From positions 1-22,174 of the forward strand of contig JBJTBE010000001.1 of NCBI GenBank assembly GCA_046091165.1: 22,174 nt of DNA, given 5' to 3'. The notes below the pieces were generated by a model. The model had not been told where the DNA came from. It saw only the letters and a program-made list of their open reading frames with translations, and did no database searches. A program made the position numbers and the translations under genes. The DNA is from F1-60-MAGs163 sp046091165 (GTDB lineage: Bacteria; Actinomycetota; Thermoleophilia; Solirubrobacterales; Solirubrobacteraceae). This document shows positions 9,359-16,224 of the stretch, piece by piece. Each line of letters begins with the position of its first letter. The first letter of the stretch is position 1.

Positions 9359-10165
9359 TCAGCGCTTGCTGAACTGCGGCCGCTTGCGGGCCTTCTTGAG
9401 CCCGGCCTTCTTGCGCTCCTTGGCCCGCGCGTCGCGCGTCAGGAAGCCACGGCTCTTGAGCGCGCCGCGAAGCCCGGGGTCGGCCTCCAGCAGCGCCCGC
9501 GAGATGCCGTGACGCAGCGCATCGGCCTGTGCCGATACGCCCCCGCCGTGCATCCGTGCCACCACGTCCATCTTGGCCTCGTAGCCGACGGCCTCGAGCG
9601 GCTCGCGGATGTTCCGCCGGAGCGTGTCCCGCGGGAAGAACTCGTCGAGCGACTTGCCGTTTATGAGGTACTCGCCCTTGCCGGGCTTGAGGGTCACCCG
9701 GGCGACAGCGGTCTTGCGCTTGCCGGTCGCCTGGTAGCGGGCGTCGGCGGCGAGGGCGATCGTGGCGACGATCGGCTCCTCGACCACCTCTTCCTCGACC
9801 TCCACGACCTCTTCGGCCTCGATGTGCTCGGAGTACTCGTCGGCCGCCTGCTCCTCTCCGGGAAGCGCGGCCTCCCCCTCGGCGACGATGTCCACCTCGA
9901 GGTCGGCACCCGGGATGGCTGCGGGCTCGTCGCCGCCTTCCTTCTTCCCGGTGCCCCCCTTCGACTTCTTCTCGGCGGCGGGTTCGGCGGTCGCTTCGGC
10001 CTGCGGCTGCCCCTCGGCTTCGGCGGCGGGCTCAGGCGCCTGCGCCTCTTCGGCCTGCGGCTGCTCTTCGGCTTCGGCGGCGGGCTCGGCCGCCTCGGTC
10101 TCCTCGGCGGCGGGCTCTTCGCCCCTGGGCTTCTCGACCGGCTCGTCCTGCGGCTCGTCGGCCAT
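9359..10165 (-). CDS. rpsI: Ribosomal protein S9 with long acidic N-terminal extension
   Basis: The C-terminal part (about residues 143-268) is a complete bacterial S9. It starts YQATGKRKTAVARV, contains LINGKSLDEFF and MHGGGVSAQADALRHGI, and ends in the basic tail RKRPQFSKR that reaches the ribosomal P site. Ahead of it are about 140 residues rich in Glu, Ala and Pro, including an 18-residue repeat (EPAAEAEEQPQAEE, then EPAAEAEGQPQAE). A short Lys-rich island (EKKSKGGTGKKE, residues 65-76) and a very acidic stretch (EAEEVVEVEEEVVEEP, 116-131) are also present. Ordinary S9 is about 130 residues and actinobacterial S9 often has a shorter acidic extension. The ATG at 10165 overlaps the rplM stop as TGATG. 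The only other Met lies deep in the core (Met199), so the extension is probably translated. Confidence 0.93.
   Translation of the reverse strand: MADEPQDEPVEKPRGEEPAAEETEAAEPAAEAEEQPQAEEAQAPEPAAEAEGQPQAEATAEPAAEKKSKGGTGKKEGGDEPAAIPGADLEVDIVAEGEAALPGEEQAADEYSEHIEAEEVVEVEEEVVEEPIVATIALAADARYQATGKRKTAVARVTLKPGKGEYLINGKSLDEFFPRDTLRRNIREPLEAVGYEAKMDVVARMHGGGVSAQADALRHGISRALLEADPGLRGALKSRGFLTRDARAKERKKAGLKKARKRPQFSKR
9995..10033. repeat. Copy 1 of 39-bp direct repeat inside rpsI extension
   Basis: This 39-base unit recurs 54 bases away (10049-10087) with 2 mismatches. The 54-base offset is exactly 18 codons, so frame is kept. It encodes the EPAAEAEGQPQAE unit of the S9 extension on the minus strand. 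Confidence 0.85.
10049..10087. repeat. Copy 2 of 39-bp direct repeat inside rpsI extension
   Basis: This is the second copy, 37 of 39 bases identical to 9995-10033. It encodes EPAAEAEEQPQAE. Shorter echoes of the GGCGGCGGG core lie near 9973 and 10105, consistent with growth of the extension by repeat slippage. Confidence 0.85.
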
Positions 10166-10599
10166 CAGCCTGCGACCTCCATCGGCTCGGGCTTCTGCGC
10201 GGTGTGCGGATGGGTGGGGCCGGCGTAGACCTTCAGCTTGGTGATCTGCCGGCGCGCGAGGCGGTTGCGCGGGAGCATCCCCTTCACCGCCTTGCGGATG
10301 ACCTCCTCGGGGCGCTGCTCGAGCATCTCGGCCAGCGTGCGCTCCCTCAGGCCGCCCGGATATCCGGTGTGGCGCCGGTACATCTTCTCGGACATCTTGT
10401 TGCCGGTTACCGCGATCTTCTCGGCGTTGACCACGATCACGAAGTCCCCGGTGTCAACGTGCGGGGTGTACTCGGGCTTGCGCTTGCCGCGCAGGGCGTC
10501 GGCGATCTGGGTGGCCAGCCGCCCGAGGGTCTGGCCCTCGGCGTCGACGACCAGCCAGCGGCGGTCGCGGTCGGTGCTGTTGGCAACGTAGGTCTTCAT
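10165..10599 (-). CDS. rplM: Ribosomal protein L13
   Basis: This is a large-subunit protein of 144 residues, the usual length. The N-terminus is MKTYVANSTDRDRRW. Conserved motifs include VVDAEGQTLGRLATQIA, GDFVIVVNAEKI, KMYRRHTGYPGG, AVKGMLPRN and KLKVYAGPTHPH. I chose the ATG at 10599. The frame stays open to a TTG at 10629, but those ten extra residues are absent from the usual L13 start. No clear ribosome-binding site precedes the ATG. A possible -10 (TATTCT, 10646-10651) would give a leader of about 40 bases. The stop overlaps the rpsI start by one base (TGATG, 10163-10167), the standard rplM-rpsI pair. Confidence 0.95.
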   Translation of the reverse strand: MKTYVANSTDRDRRWLVVDAEGQTLGRLATQIADALRGKRKPEYTPHVDTGDFVIVVNAEKIAVTGNKMSEKMYRRHTGYPGGLRERTLAEMLEQRPEEVIRKAVKGMLPRNRLARRQITKLKVYAGPTHPHTAQKPEPMEVAG

Positions 10600-10645
10600 T
10601 GCGTGGAAAGCGCCGCGAGCGGCAGGCAACGCGGCGCAGGGAGGG

Positions 10646-10651
10646 AGAATA
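10646..10651 (-). promoter_or_regulatory. Possible -10 element for rplM-rpsI
   Basis: TATTCT on the minus strand (TAnnnT) lies in the 85-base guaA-rplM gap, 46 bases before the rplM ATG. No -35 resembling TTGACA is seen in the GC-rich sequence upstream. Confidence 0.3.
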
Positions 10652-10658
10652 GCGGCCC

Positions 10659-10679
10659 CGGGGCGCCCGGGCGGCCCCG
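10659..10679 (-). terminator. Possible factor-independent terminator after guaA
   Basis: On the minus strand, CGGGGC and GCCCCG form a perfect 6-bp stem with a 9-base loop, 5 bases after the guaA stop. No U-tract follows, so it could be a U-less terminator as proposed for actinobacteria, or only a GC-rich coincidence. Confidence 0.3.
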
Positions 10680-10684
10680 CAGGG

Positions 10685-12319
10685 CTACTCCCACTCGATG
10701 GTGCCCGGGGGCTTGGACGTGATGTCCAGGACCACCCGGTTCACGTCCCTGAGCTCGTTGATCATCCGCGAGGCGATCTTCTCGAGCAGGTCGTAGGACA
10801 GCCTTGCCCAGTCGGCGGTCATGGCGTCGTCGGAGGTGACGGCGCGGATCACCACCACGTACCCATAGGTGCGCTCGTCGCCCTGCACCCCGACCGTGCG
10901 CACGTCGGGCAATACGCAGAAGGACTGCCAAAGCTCCCGGTAGAGGCCGGCGCTGCGGATCTCGTCCTGGAGGATCGCGTCGGCGTCACGCAGCAGGTCG
11001 AGGCGCTCCTTGGTCGCCTCACCGCCGACGATCCTGATGGCCAGGCCCGGCCCCGGGAACGGCTGTCGCCACACGAGCCGTTCGGGGAGGCCCAGCTCCA
11101 CGCCGACCGCGCGCACCTCGTCCTTGAACAGCGACCGCAGCGGCTCGACGAGGTCGAACTCGAGGTCGTCGGGGAGGCCGCCGACGTTGTGGTGGGACTT
11201 GATGGTCGAGGTGCCGGTACCGCCGCCGGACTCGATCACGTCCGAGTAGAGCGTTCCCTGGACCAGGAACTTCGCCCCGGAGAGCTTGCCCGCCTCCTCC
11301 TCGAAGACCCGGATGAACTCGTTGCCGATGATCTTCCGCTTCTGCTCGGGCTCGGTGGCTCCGGAGAGCTTCTCGAGGAAGCGGTCCTCGGCGTCGACCG
11401 CGACCAGCGGGACGCTGAACTCGTCGCGGAAGGTCTGGACTACCTGCTCGCCCTCGTTCTTGCGCATCAGGCCGTGGTCGACGAAGACACAGGTCAGCTG
11501 GTCCCCGACCGCGCGGTGCACGAGCAGGGCAGCCACCGAGGAGTCGACGCCCCCCGAGAGGCCACAGATGACCCGGCCGTCACCGACCTGTTCGCGGATC
11601 GCCGCAATCTGCTCGTCGACGATCGAGGCCGCCGACCAGGTCATGTCGCAGCCGCACGCATCCCGGAGGAAGTGGGTGAGGATCTGCTGGCCGAACGGGG
11701 TGTGGACGACCTCGGGGTGGAACTGGATCCCGAAGACCCCCCGCTCGCGCGACTCGAAGGCGGCAACCGGGGACTGGGTCGAGGCCGCCAGCTCGGTGAA
11801 GCCTTCCGGCGCCTCGTAGACCGTGTCGCGGTGCGACATCCAGCAGGGCTGCTCGCCCGGCAGGCCCTCGAAGAGCAGGCCCGGCTCGCGGACGGTCAGC
11901 TCCGAACGCCCGTACTCCCCCACCTCTGCCGACTCGACGCGTCCACCGAGCTCGCGGACCAGCAGCTGCATTCCGTAACAGATGCCCAGCACCGGGATGC
12001 CGAGTTCGAGAAGGCCGGGGTCGAGCTCGGGGGCCCCGTCCTCGTAGACCGAGGCCGGGCCGCCGGAGAGGATCAGCCCCTTGGGGCGCCTGCGGGCGAC
12101 CTCCTCTGCGCCCACGTGGTGGGGCAGGAGCTCGGAGAAGACGCCGCACTCGCGCACGCGGCGGGCGATCAGCTGCGAGTACTGGCCGCCGTAATCGAGG
12201 ACGACGACCTCGTCGACCCCGGCGGGGTGCTCGATCGGCGCTCCCTCGTCGGCCAGCCCGGTGGCCGCCGTCGCCTCGGTAACGACGTTGTGGGCTTCGT
12301 GCGTGGAGCCGGGGCTCAC
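10685..12319 (-). CDS. guaA: GMP synthase (glutamine-hydrolysing)
   Basis: This enzyme converts XMP to GMP using glutamine and ATP. The 544 residues contain a class I glutamine amidotransferase domain and an ATP pyrophosphatase domain. The amidotransferase has LSGGPASV and the triad Cys114 in GICYGMQ with His201 and Glu203 in FHPEVVH. The pyrophosphatase has the PP-loop GLSGGVDSS (253-261), and the dimerization domain ends KPPGTIEWE. The first 36 or so residues before VVVLDYGGQYSQL have no counterpart in typical GuaA and look disordered. No ATG, GTG or TTG is seen between the GTG at 12319 and the conserved strand, so the extension appears real. The GTG overlaps the guaB3 stop as GTGA (12316-12319). 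Confidence 0.97.
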   Translation of the reverse strand: MSPGSTHEAHNVVTEATAATGLADEGAPIEHPAGVDEVVVLDYGGQYSQLIARRVRECGVFSELLPHHVGAEEVARRRPKGLILSGGPASVYEDGAPELDPGLLELGIPVLGICYGMQLLVRELGGRVESAEVGEYGRSELTVREPGLLFEGLPGEQPCWMSHRDTVYEAPEGFTELAASTQSPVAAFESRERGVFGIQFHPEVVHTPFGQQILTHFLRDACGCDMTWSAASIVDEQIAAIREQVGDGRVICGLSGGVDSSVAALLVHRAVGDQLTCVFVDHGLMRKNEGEQVVQTFRDEFSVPLVAVDAEDRFLEKLSGATEPEQKRKIIGNEFIRVFEEEAGKLSGAKFLVQGTLYSDVIESGGGTGTSTIKSHHNVGGLPDDLEFDLVEPLRSLFKDEVRAVGVELGLPERLVWRQPFPGPGLAIRIVGGEATKERLDLLRDADAILQDEIRSAGLYRELWQSFCVLPDVRTVGVQGDERTYGYVVVIRAVTSDDAMTADWARLSYDLLEKIASRMINELRDVNRVVLDITSKPPGTIEWE

Positions 12320-13557
12320 GCCGGGGTCGTGCTCATGGCACCCGACTTGTCGGCCGGCGACCCGTTCGAACCACCGTTGGAAGACGCTGCCGAGCCGCGG
12401 CTGCCCATCCCGACCCCCTGCGAGCTCTGGAGCTGCTTGCCCTCGGTCTGCAGGGCCGGGGCAACCATCAGCTCAGCGCGGTTGAACTCGGCGATGTCCT
12501 GGTAGCCACAGGTCGCCATCGAGGTCCTCAGGGCGCCCATCAGGTTGAAGGTGCCGTCGTTCTCGCGGGCCGGGCCGGCGAGGATCTCCTCGAGCGAGCC
12601 GTTCTGGACCGTCTGGACGCGGGCCCCCCGCGGCAGCGTCGGGTGGAAGGTGGCCATCCCCCAGTGGTAGCCGCGTCCGGGCGCCTCGTAGGCGCGGGCC
12701 AGCGGCGAGCCGATCATCACGGCATCGGCGCCGCAGGCCACCGCCTTGGCGACGTCACCGCCGGTGCGCATGCCGCCGTCGGCGATGACGCTTACGTATT
12801 CGCCGGTCTCGAGCATGTGGGTGGAGCGGGCCCCGGCAACGTCGGCGATCGCCGTCGCCTGGGGCACCCCGAGCCCGAGGACGCCGCGGGTGGTGCAGGC
12901 CGCTCCTGGCCCGACCCCGACGAGCACCCCGGCGGCGCCGGTGCGCATCAGGTGAAGGCCCGTGTGGTAGCTGGCGCAGCCGCCGACGATCACCGGCACC
13001 GGCAGCTCGGCAATGAACTCCTTGAGGTTGAGCGGCTCGCTGGTCTTGGAGACGTGCTCGGCCGATACGACGGTGCCCTGGATCACGAGAATGTCCAGGC
13101 CCGCCTCCAGGGCGGCCTCGTAGTGGGTCACGACCTGCTGCGGGGTCAGCGACGCCGCGGTCACCACGCCGCTGGCCTTGATCTCGGCGATCCGCTCCCC
13201 GATCAGCTCCGGCTTGAGCGGCTCACGGTAGATCTCCTGCATCTCCCGGGTGGCCGAGTCCTTGGGAAGCTCGGCGATCCGGGCCAGCTGGTCGTCGGCG
13301 TCGGGATAGCGGGTGAAGATGCCCTCGAGGTTGAGCACGGCCAGGCCTCCGAGCCGGCCGATCTCGATCGCCGTGGTCGGGGAGACGACGCCGTCCATCG
13401 CCGAGGCCAGCAGTGGCAGCTCGAAGCGGTAGGGACCGAGCTTCCAGGAGATGTCGACATCGTCGGGATCCCGCGTGCGCCGCGAGGGCACGATGGCGAT
13501 GTCGTCGAAGCCGTATGCGCGCCGGGCCTTCTTGCCCCGGCCAATCTCAATTTCCAT
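12316..13557 (-). CDS. guaB3: GuaB3-family IMP dehydrogenase-like protein
   Basis: The TIM-barrel IMPDH/GMPR fold spans about residues 12-370. It has the substrate loop GPGAACTTRGV with the catalytic-type Cys221 and Arg224, the IMP phosphate/ribose motif IADGGMRTGGDVAKA (258-272), and IGSPLARAYEAPG. The two CBS domains that interrupt canonical IMPDH are absent, as expected for GuaB3 paralogues of actinobacteria and cyanobacteria. Retention of the active-site Cys makes oxidation of IMP to XMP plausible, and adjacency to guaA fits this. Residues from about 372 to 413 form a Ser/Gly/Asn-rich tail that looks disordered. The start is ATG at 13557, directly preceded by TAGGGT plus 6 bases, so the mRNA is probably leaderless. 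A canonical guaB is not in this window. Confidence 0.92.
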   Translation of the reverse strand: MEIEIGRGKKARRAYGFDDIAIVPSRRTRDPDDVDISWKLGPYRFELPLLASAMDGVVSPTTAIEIGRLGGLAVLNLEGIFTRYPDADDQLARIAELPKDSATREMQEIYREPLKPELIGERIAEIKASGVVTAASLTPQQVVTHYEAALEAGLDILVIQGTVVSAEHVSKTSEPLNLKEFIAELPVPVIVGGCASYHTGLHLMRTGAAGVLVGVGPGAACTTRGVLGLGVPQATAIADVAGARSTHMLETGEYVSVIADGGMRTGGDVAKAVACGADAVMIGSPLARAYEAPGRGYHWGMATFHPTLPRGARVQTVQNGSLEEILAGPARENDGTFNLMGALRTSMATCGYQDIAEFNRAELMVAPALQTEGKQLQSSQGVGMGSRGSAASSNGGSNGSPADKSGAMSTTPA

Positions 13558-13563
13558 ATACGG

Positions 13564-13569
13564 ACCCTA
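13564..13569 (-). promoter_or_regulatory. Candidate -10 element for guaB3-guaA (leaderless)
   Basis: TAGGGT on the minus strand fits TAnnnT and ends 6 bases before the guaB3 ATG. It lies in the 110-base gap behind pfkB. No Shine-Dalgarno-like run separates it from the start, and no clear -35 is seen. Nothing resembling a purine riboswitch is visible in the gap. Confidence 0.45.
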
Positions 13570-13667
13570 GGTTCGGGGGCGGACGAAACCCGGCAGGCCG
13601 GCCCCGGCGCCAAGCGCTGGGACTCCGGTATGCCGGCGGCGCAAATGCCACCCTTCGACGATACCGC

Positions 13668-14627
13668 TCAGAGGGTCGCGGCCGGCGCCTCGAGCGGCTC
13701 GACCCGGACTTCGTCAAGGAGCCGTTCGACCCCATCCGGGTCTACCAGGCCGGCTCCGAGCCGCTGGGTCGACTCGGCTCCACAGGCCACCGCATACCGC
13801 AGGCACTCCCCGGGGGCCATGCCGAGATAGCGGCCGGCGACGTAACCGGCCAGGAAGGCGTCCCCCGAGCCGACGCTGGCCACCGCCTCCCGCGGGGCGA
13901 TCCAGGCCCGGTAGACCACCGGCAGTTCTTCGACCAGGACGCTGGCCACGCAGCCGTCGGGAAGGGTCATGATCGCCTCGTGGGCCCCCTGGGAGCGGAG
14001 CTCGTTGACCGCGACGAGGGTCTCGGCCTCATCGTTGAACTCATGGCCCACGAGCTCCTCGGCCTCGTCCCGGTTGGGGGAGATGACGCTGGGACCGGCC
14101 TTGACCGCGAGGCGCATCGCCTCCCCCTCGGAATCCACCACCGTGGTGACCCCCATCTCGCCCAGGCGGGTGACGATCTCGGCGTAGATCCCGGAGTCGA
14201 CCCCGCGCGGGAGCGAGCCGGCTACCACGCAGATGCTCGCGCCGCGGGCCAGGTAGCAGAGCTTCTCAATGAAGAGGTCGACCTCGGCCGGGCTCACCTC
14301 GGGCCCGCGCTCGTTGATCTCGGTCTGCTGGCCGGTTGTCGGGTCCAGGACCGAGGTGTTGGTCCGGGACTCCTCGCCGATCCTCACGAAGTCGTTGAGG
14401 ATCGAGCCGGCGGTAAGCGCCTCGACGATCCTGGTCCCGGTTGCCCCACCGGCGAACCCGGTGGCGATCACCGGCTGGCCTAGCTCCTTGAGCAGGCGGG
14501 CCACGTTCACTCCCTTGCCCCCCGGGGCCGCCTGCTGCTCCACGGTGCGGTGCCGGTGCCCGAGCTGGAAGCTCGGCACCGAGAGCGACTTGTCCATCGC
14601 GGCGTTGAGGGTGACGGTGATGATCAC
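13668..14627 (-). CDS. PfkB-family sugar kinase (1-phosphofructokinase / 6-phosphofructokinase-2 / tagatose-6-phosphate kinase type)
   Basis: This is a 319-residue ribokinase-fold kinase of the LacC/FruK/PfkB phosphosugar branch. The N-terminus is MIITVTLNAAMD, the glycine-rich substrate motif is PGGKGVNVARLLKELG (35-50), SPNRDEAEEL is at 183-192, and the ATP/anion-hole signature VGSGDAFLAG has the catalytic base Asp256. The family phosphorylates fructose-1-P, fructose-6-P or tagatose-6-P; which one cannot be read from sequence alone. The GTG at 14627 is supported by the best ribosome-binding site in the window (AAGGAGGAGAAGGA). It also overlaps the upstream carboxypeptidase stop as GTGA. Longer in-frame starts upstream run antisense-like through the carboxypeptidase gene and are rejected. 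Confidence 0.92.
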   Translation of the reverse strand: MIITVTLNAAMDKSLSVPSFQLGHRHRTVEQQAAPGGKGVNVARLLKELGQPVIATGFAGGATGTRIVEALTAGSILNDFVRIGEESRTNTSVLDPTTGQQTEINERGPEVSPAEVDLFIEKLCYLARGASICVVAGSLPRGVDSGIYAEIVTRLGEMGVTTVVDSEGEAMRLAVKAGPSVISPNRDEAEELVGHEFNDEAETLVAVNELRSQGAHEAIMTLPDGCVASVLVEELPVVYRAWIAPREAVASVGSGDAFLAGYVAGRYLGMAPGECLRYAVACGAESTQRLGAGLVDPDGVERLLDEVRVEPLEAPAATL

Positions 14628-15847
14628 GCGGTCCTTCTCCTCCTTGCCGGCCGGCGGGCGCGGGAGCGGCGCCGACGCGACGCGAGGAGCGTAGCGGCTG
14701 CCGCAATGATCAGCACGGCCGCGCCCGCAAGCGCCGCCGGGGTGCCGGTAAACCACTGCCAGGCCGTCGCGGCGGCTACCGGTTCGGTAGTAACCAGCGA
14801 GACGCGCCCGGCCACCTCCCCGCGACGGGTGGCCACGATCTCGCCGACCCGGTAGCCCTTCGGGAGCGGCCCTCTCACCTCGCTGGGAAGCCCGCGCCGG
14901 ACAACGGTCACCTGCTCGCCCCGGCGTGCGACGACCCTGAGCGTGCGGGCTGCGGCGACGGGCACCGCCGTGCCCTGGAGCGCCACCGGGACGCTGGCCA
15001 CCGGCCGCCCTGCACGCGCGGCGGTGATGGCGCGGTACCGGGAGAAGCCGTACCGCATCAGGCTGGTCGTGTCGCGGTTTCGGGCCGCCTCGGACGGGGT
15101 ACCCATGACGACGCTCACCATTGGGACGGCGCGGCGCTCTCCCGAACCCACCAGGAGGTAGCCGGCCTGCCGGGTGTGGCCGGTCTTGATACCGCTGATC
15201 CACGACACCTCGCCGACGAGGGTGTTGCGGTTGTAGAGGGTGATCTGCCGCTCGCCGGCGGTGATGGTCGAGCGGGGACGGTCGACGATCCTGCGCAGGT
15301 AGGCGTTGCGCCGGACCAGCTGGCCTAGCCGGGCCAGGTCACGGGCGGTCGAATAGGCTCCGGGGGCGTCGAGCCCTACCGGGTTTGCGAAACGGGTCGA
15401 TGTAAGGCCGGCCTGAGCGGCCCGACGGTTCATCAGCTTTACGAAGCGCGAATTCGACCCCGCCACTCCCACGGCGAGGGTGGCAGCGGCATCGTTGGCG
15501 CTGGCGATCATCAGGGCCTGGAGGAGACCGGCGTTGGTAACCCGCTCCCCCGGCCGCAGCCCGGCGACCGACTCGGCCGATGCGGCCGGGTAGTCGACCA
15601 CCCGGAACCGCCGGCCCAGTGAAGCGTTCTCGACGGCCACGAGCGCGGTCATCATCTTCGCGGTCGAGGCCATCGGCCGCTTCTTGAACGCGTTGCGCGC
15701 GTAGACGACGTCCCCGGTGTCGGGCTGGACGAGAATGGCCGAAGGGGCCCCGACGAGGCGCTTGGCCGCCGGCGCCGGGGCAGGCGCGAGGAACAGGACG
15801 AGGGCAGCGGCCAGGGCCGGGACGGCGATGGCCGCCCGGAAGGTCAC
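14624..15847 (-). CDS. D-alanyl-D-alanine carboxypeptidase (penicillin-binding protein, S11 family), membrane anchored
   Basis: This 407-residue exported enzyme trims the terminal D-Ala of peptidoglycan stem peptides. A signal peptide (about residues 1-28, hydrophobic VPALAAALVLFLAPAPAPAA) comes first. The S11 active site follows: Ser61-xx-Lys64 in MASTAKMM, Ser116-Ala-Asn118 in IASANDAA and Lys221-Thr-Gly in GIKTGH. A C-terminal hydrophobic helix (AALAGAAVLIIAAAATLL) precedes a very Arg-rich cytoplasmic end, giving a DacA/DacB-like type I anchored topology. The GTG at 15847 overlaps the LysM-gene stop as GTGA. It starts exactly at the signal peptide, whereas the frame open further upstream crosses the LysM gene out of frame. 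No Shine-Dalgarno is visible, so coupling to the LysM gene is likely. Confidence 0.93.
   Translation of the reverse strand: MTFRAAIAVPALAAALVLFLAPAPAPAAKRLVGAPSAILVQPDTGDVVYARNAFKKRPMASTAKMMTALVAVENASLGRRFRVVDYPAASAESVAGLRPGERVTNAGLLQALMIASANDAAATLAVGVAGSNSRFVKLMNRRAAQAGLTSTRFANPVGLDAPGAYSTARDLARLGQLVRRNAYLRRIVDRPRSTITAGERQITLYNRNTLVGEVSWISGIKTGHTRQAGYLLVGSGERRAVPMVSVVMGTPSEAARNRDTTSLMRYGFSRYRAITAARAGRPVASVPVALQGTAVPVAAARTLRVVARRGEQVTVVRRGLPSEVRGPLPKGYRVGEIVATRRGEVAGRVSLVTTEPVAAATAWQWFTGTPAALAGAAVLIIAAAATLLASRRRRSRARRPARRRRTA
14632..14645 (-). promoter_or_regulatory. Strong ribosome-binding site of the PfkB kinase gene
   Basis: AAGGAGGAGAAGGA on the minus strand contains GGAGGA 9 bases before the GTG at 14627. 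It fixes that start even though it lies inside the preceding gene. Confidence 0.75.
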
Positions 15848-16149
15848 TGCCGAAGGCGCAGGCGCTGGCCGGGCTGCAGTGCCTGGACGTCGATGTCGGG
15901 GTTGAGCTGCTGGATCTCCTCCACCGGCACGTCGGTTTCCATCGCAATCGCCGAGAGGGTGTCGCCCTCCTTGACCACGTAGACCTTCGGCCCTGAACTC
16001 TTCACCTCGGACCGGGCCGGCTCCGGTGCTACCGCCCCGCCGTCGCCGCCCGAGCCACCGCCCGACATGATGATCAGGAGCGCCACGAGCGCGACCGCCA
16101 CGAGGGCGGCCGGAGCCAGCCAGCGCGAGCCTGAACCCGGGGTCGACAT
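15844..16149 (-). CDS. Small LysM-domain membrane protein
   Basis: This is a 101-residue protein. A short cytoplasmic N-terminus is followed by one membrane helix (about residues 11-28, LAPAALVAVALVALLIIM). A Gly/Ser/Pro linker leads to a single LysM domain (about 56-100) with VYVVKEGDTLSAIA, the LNP motif and a final PGQRLRLR. LysM binds GlcNAc-containing glycans, so an outward-facing peptidoglycan-binding role is inferred. The ATG at 16149 is preferred over an in-frame TTG at 16185, because that TTG falls within a good promoter (16158-16185). The stop overlaps the D,D-carboxypeptidase start as GTGA, tying this binding module to a wall enzyme. Confidence 0.88.
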   Translation of the reverse strand: MSTPGSGSRWLAPAALVAVALVALLIIMSGGGSGGDGGAVAPEPARSEVKSSGPKVYVVKEGDTLSAIAMETDVPVEEIQQLNPDIDVQALQPGQRLRLRQ

Positions 16150-16157
16150 CGCCCCTG

Positions 16158-16185
16158 AGGATAGGCCCGGAAGGCCGCTTGGCAA
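16158..16185 (-). promoter_or_regulatory. Promoter of the LysM-carboxypeptidase-PfkB operon
   Basis: On the minus strand, TTGCCA (16180-16185, 5 of 6 to TTGACA) is separated by 16 bases from TATCCT (16158-16163, 4 of 6 to TATAAT). The -10 ends 8 bases before the ATG at 16149, so transcription would begin at or very near the start codon. This is the best two-part promoter match I found in the window. Confidence 0.6.
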
Positions 16186-16224
16186 GCGATGGCGGGTCGC
16201 GTTGCAGCATCGTTGGGCAGCGCC

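Noticed and set aside
10600..10629. Ten-residue N-terminal extension of L13 from a TTG
   Set aside because: L13 normally begins MKTY, matching the ATG at 10599, and the TTG has no support.
12316..12319. Programmed frameshift fusing GuaB3 and GuaA
   Set aside because: There is no slippery heptamer or downstream pairing, and guaA has its own GTG. A simple translational overlap explains it.
13558..13667. Purine riboswitch or terminator in the pfkB-guaB3 gap
   Set aside because: There is no purine-aptamer-like arrangement. The CCGG...CCGG inverted repeat there is only 4 bp with no following U-run.
11189..13830. Long plus-strand open frames (11189-12505 and 12643-13830) opposite guaA and guaB3
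   Set aside because: These are antisense shadows of conserved genes with no promoter, ribosome-binding site or recognisable domain.
16150..16185. In-frame TTG start for the LysM protein
   Set aside because: It lies inside the best promoter in the window, so it would be upstream of the transcript start.
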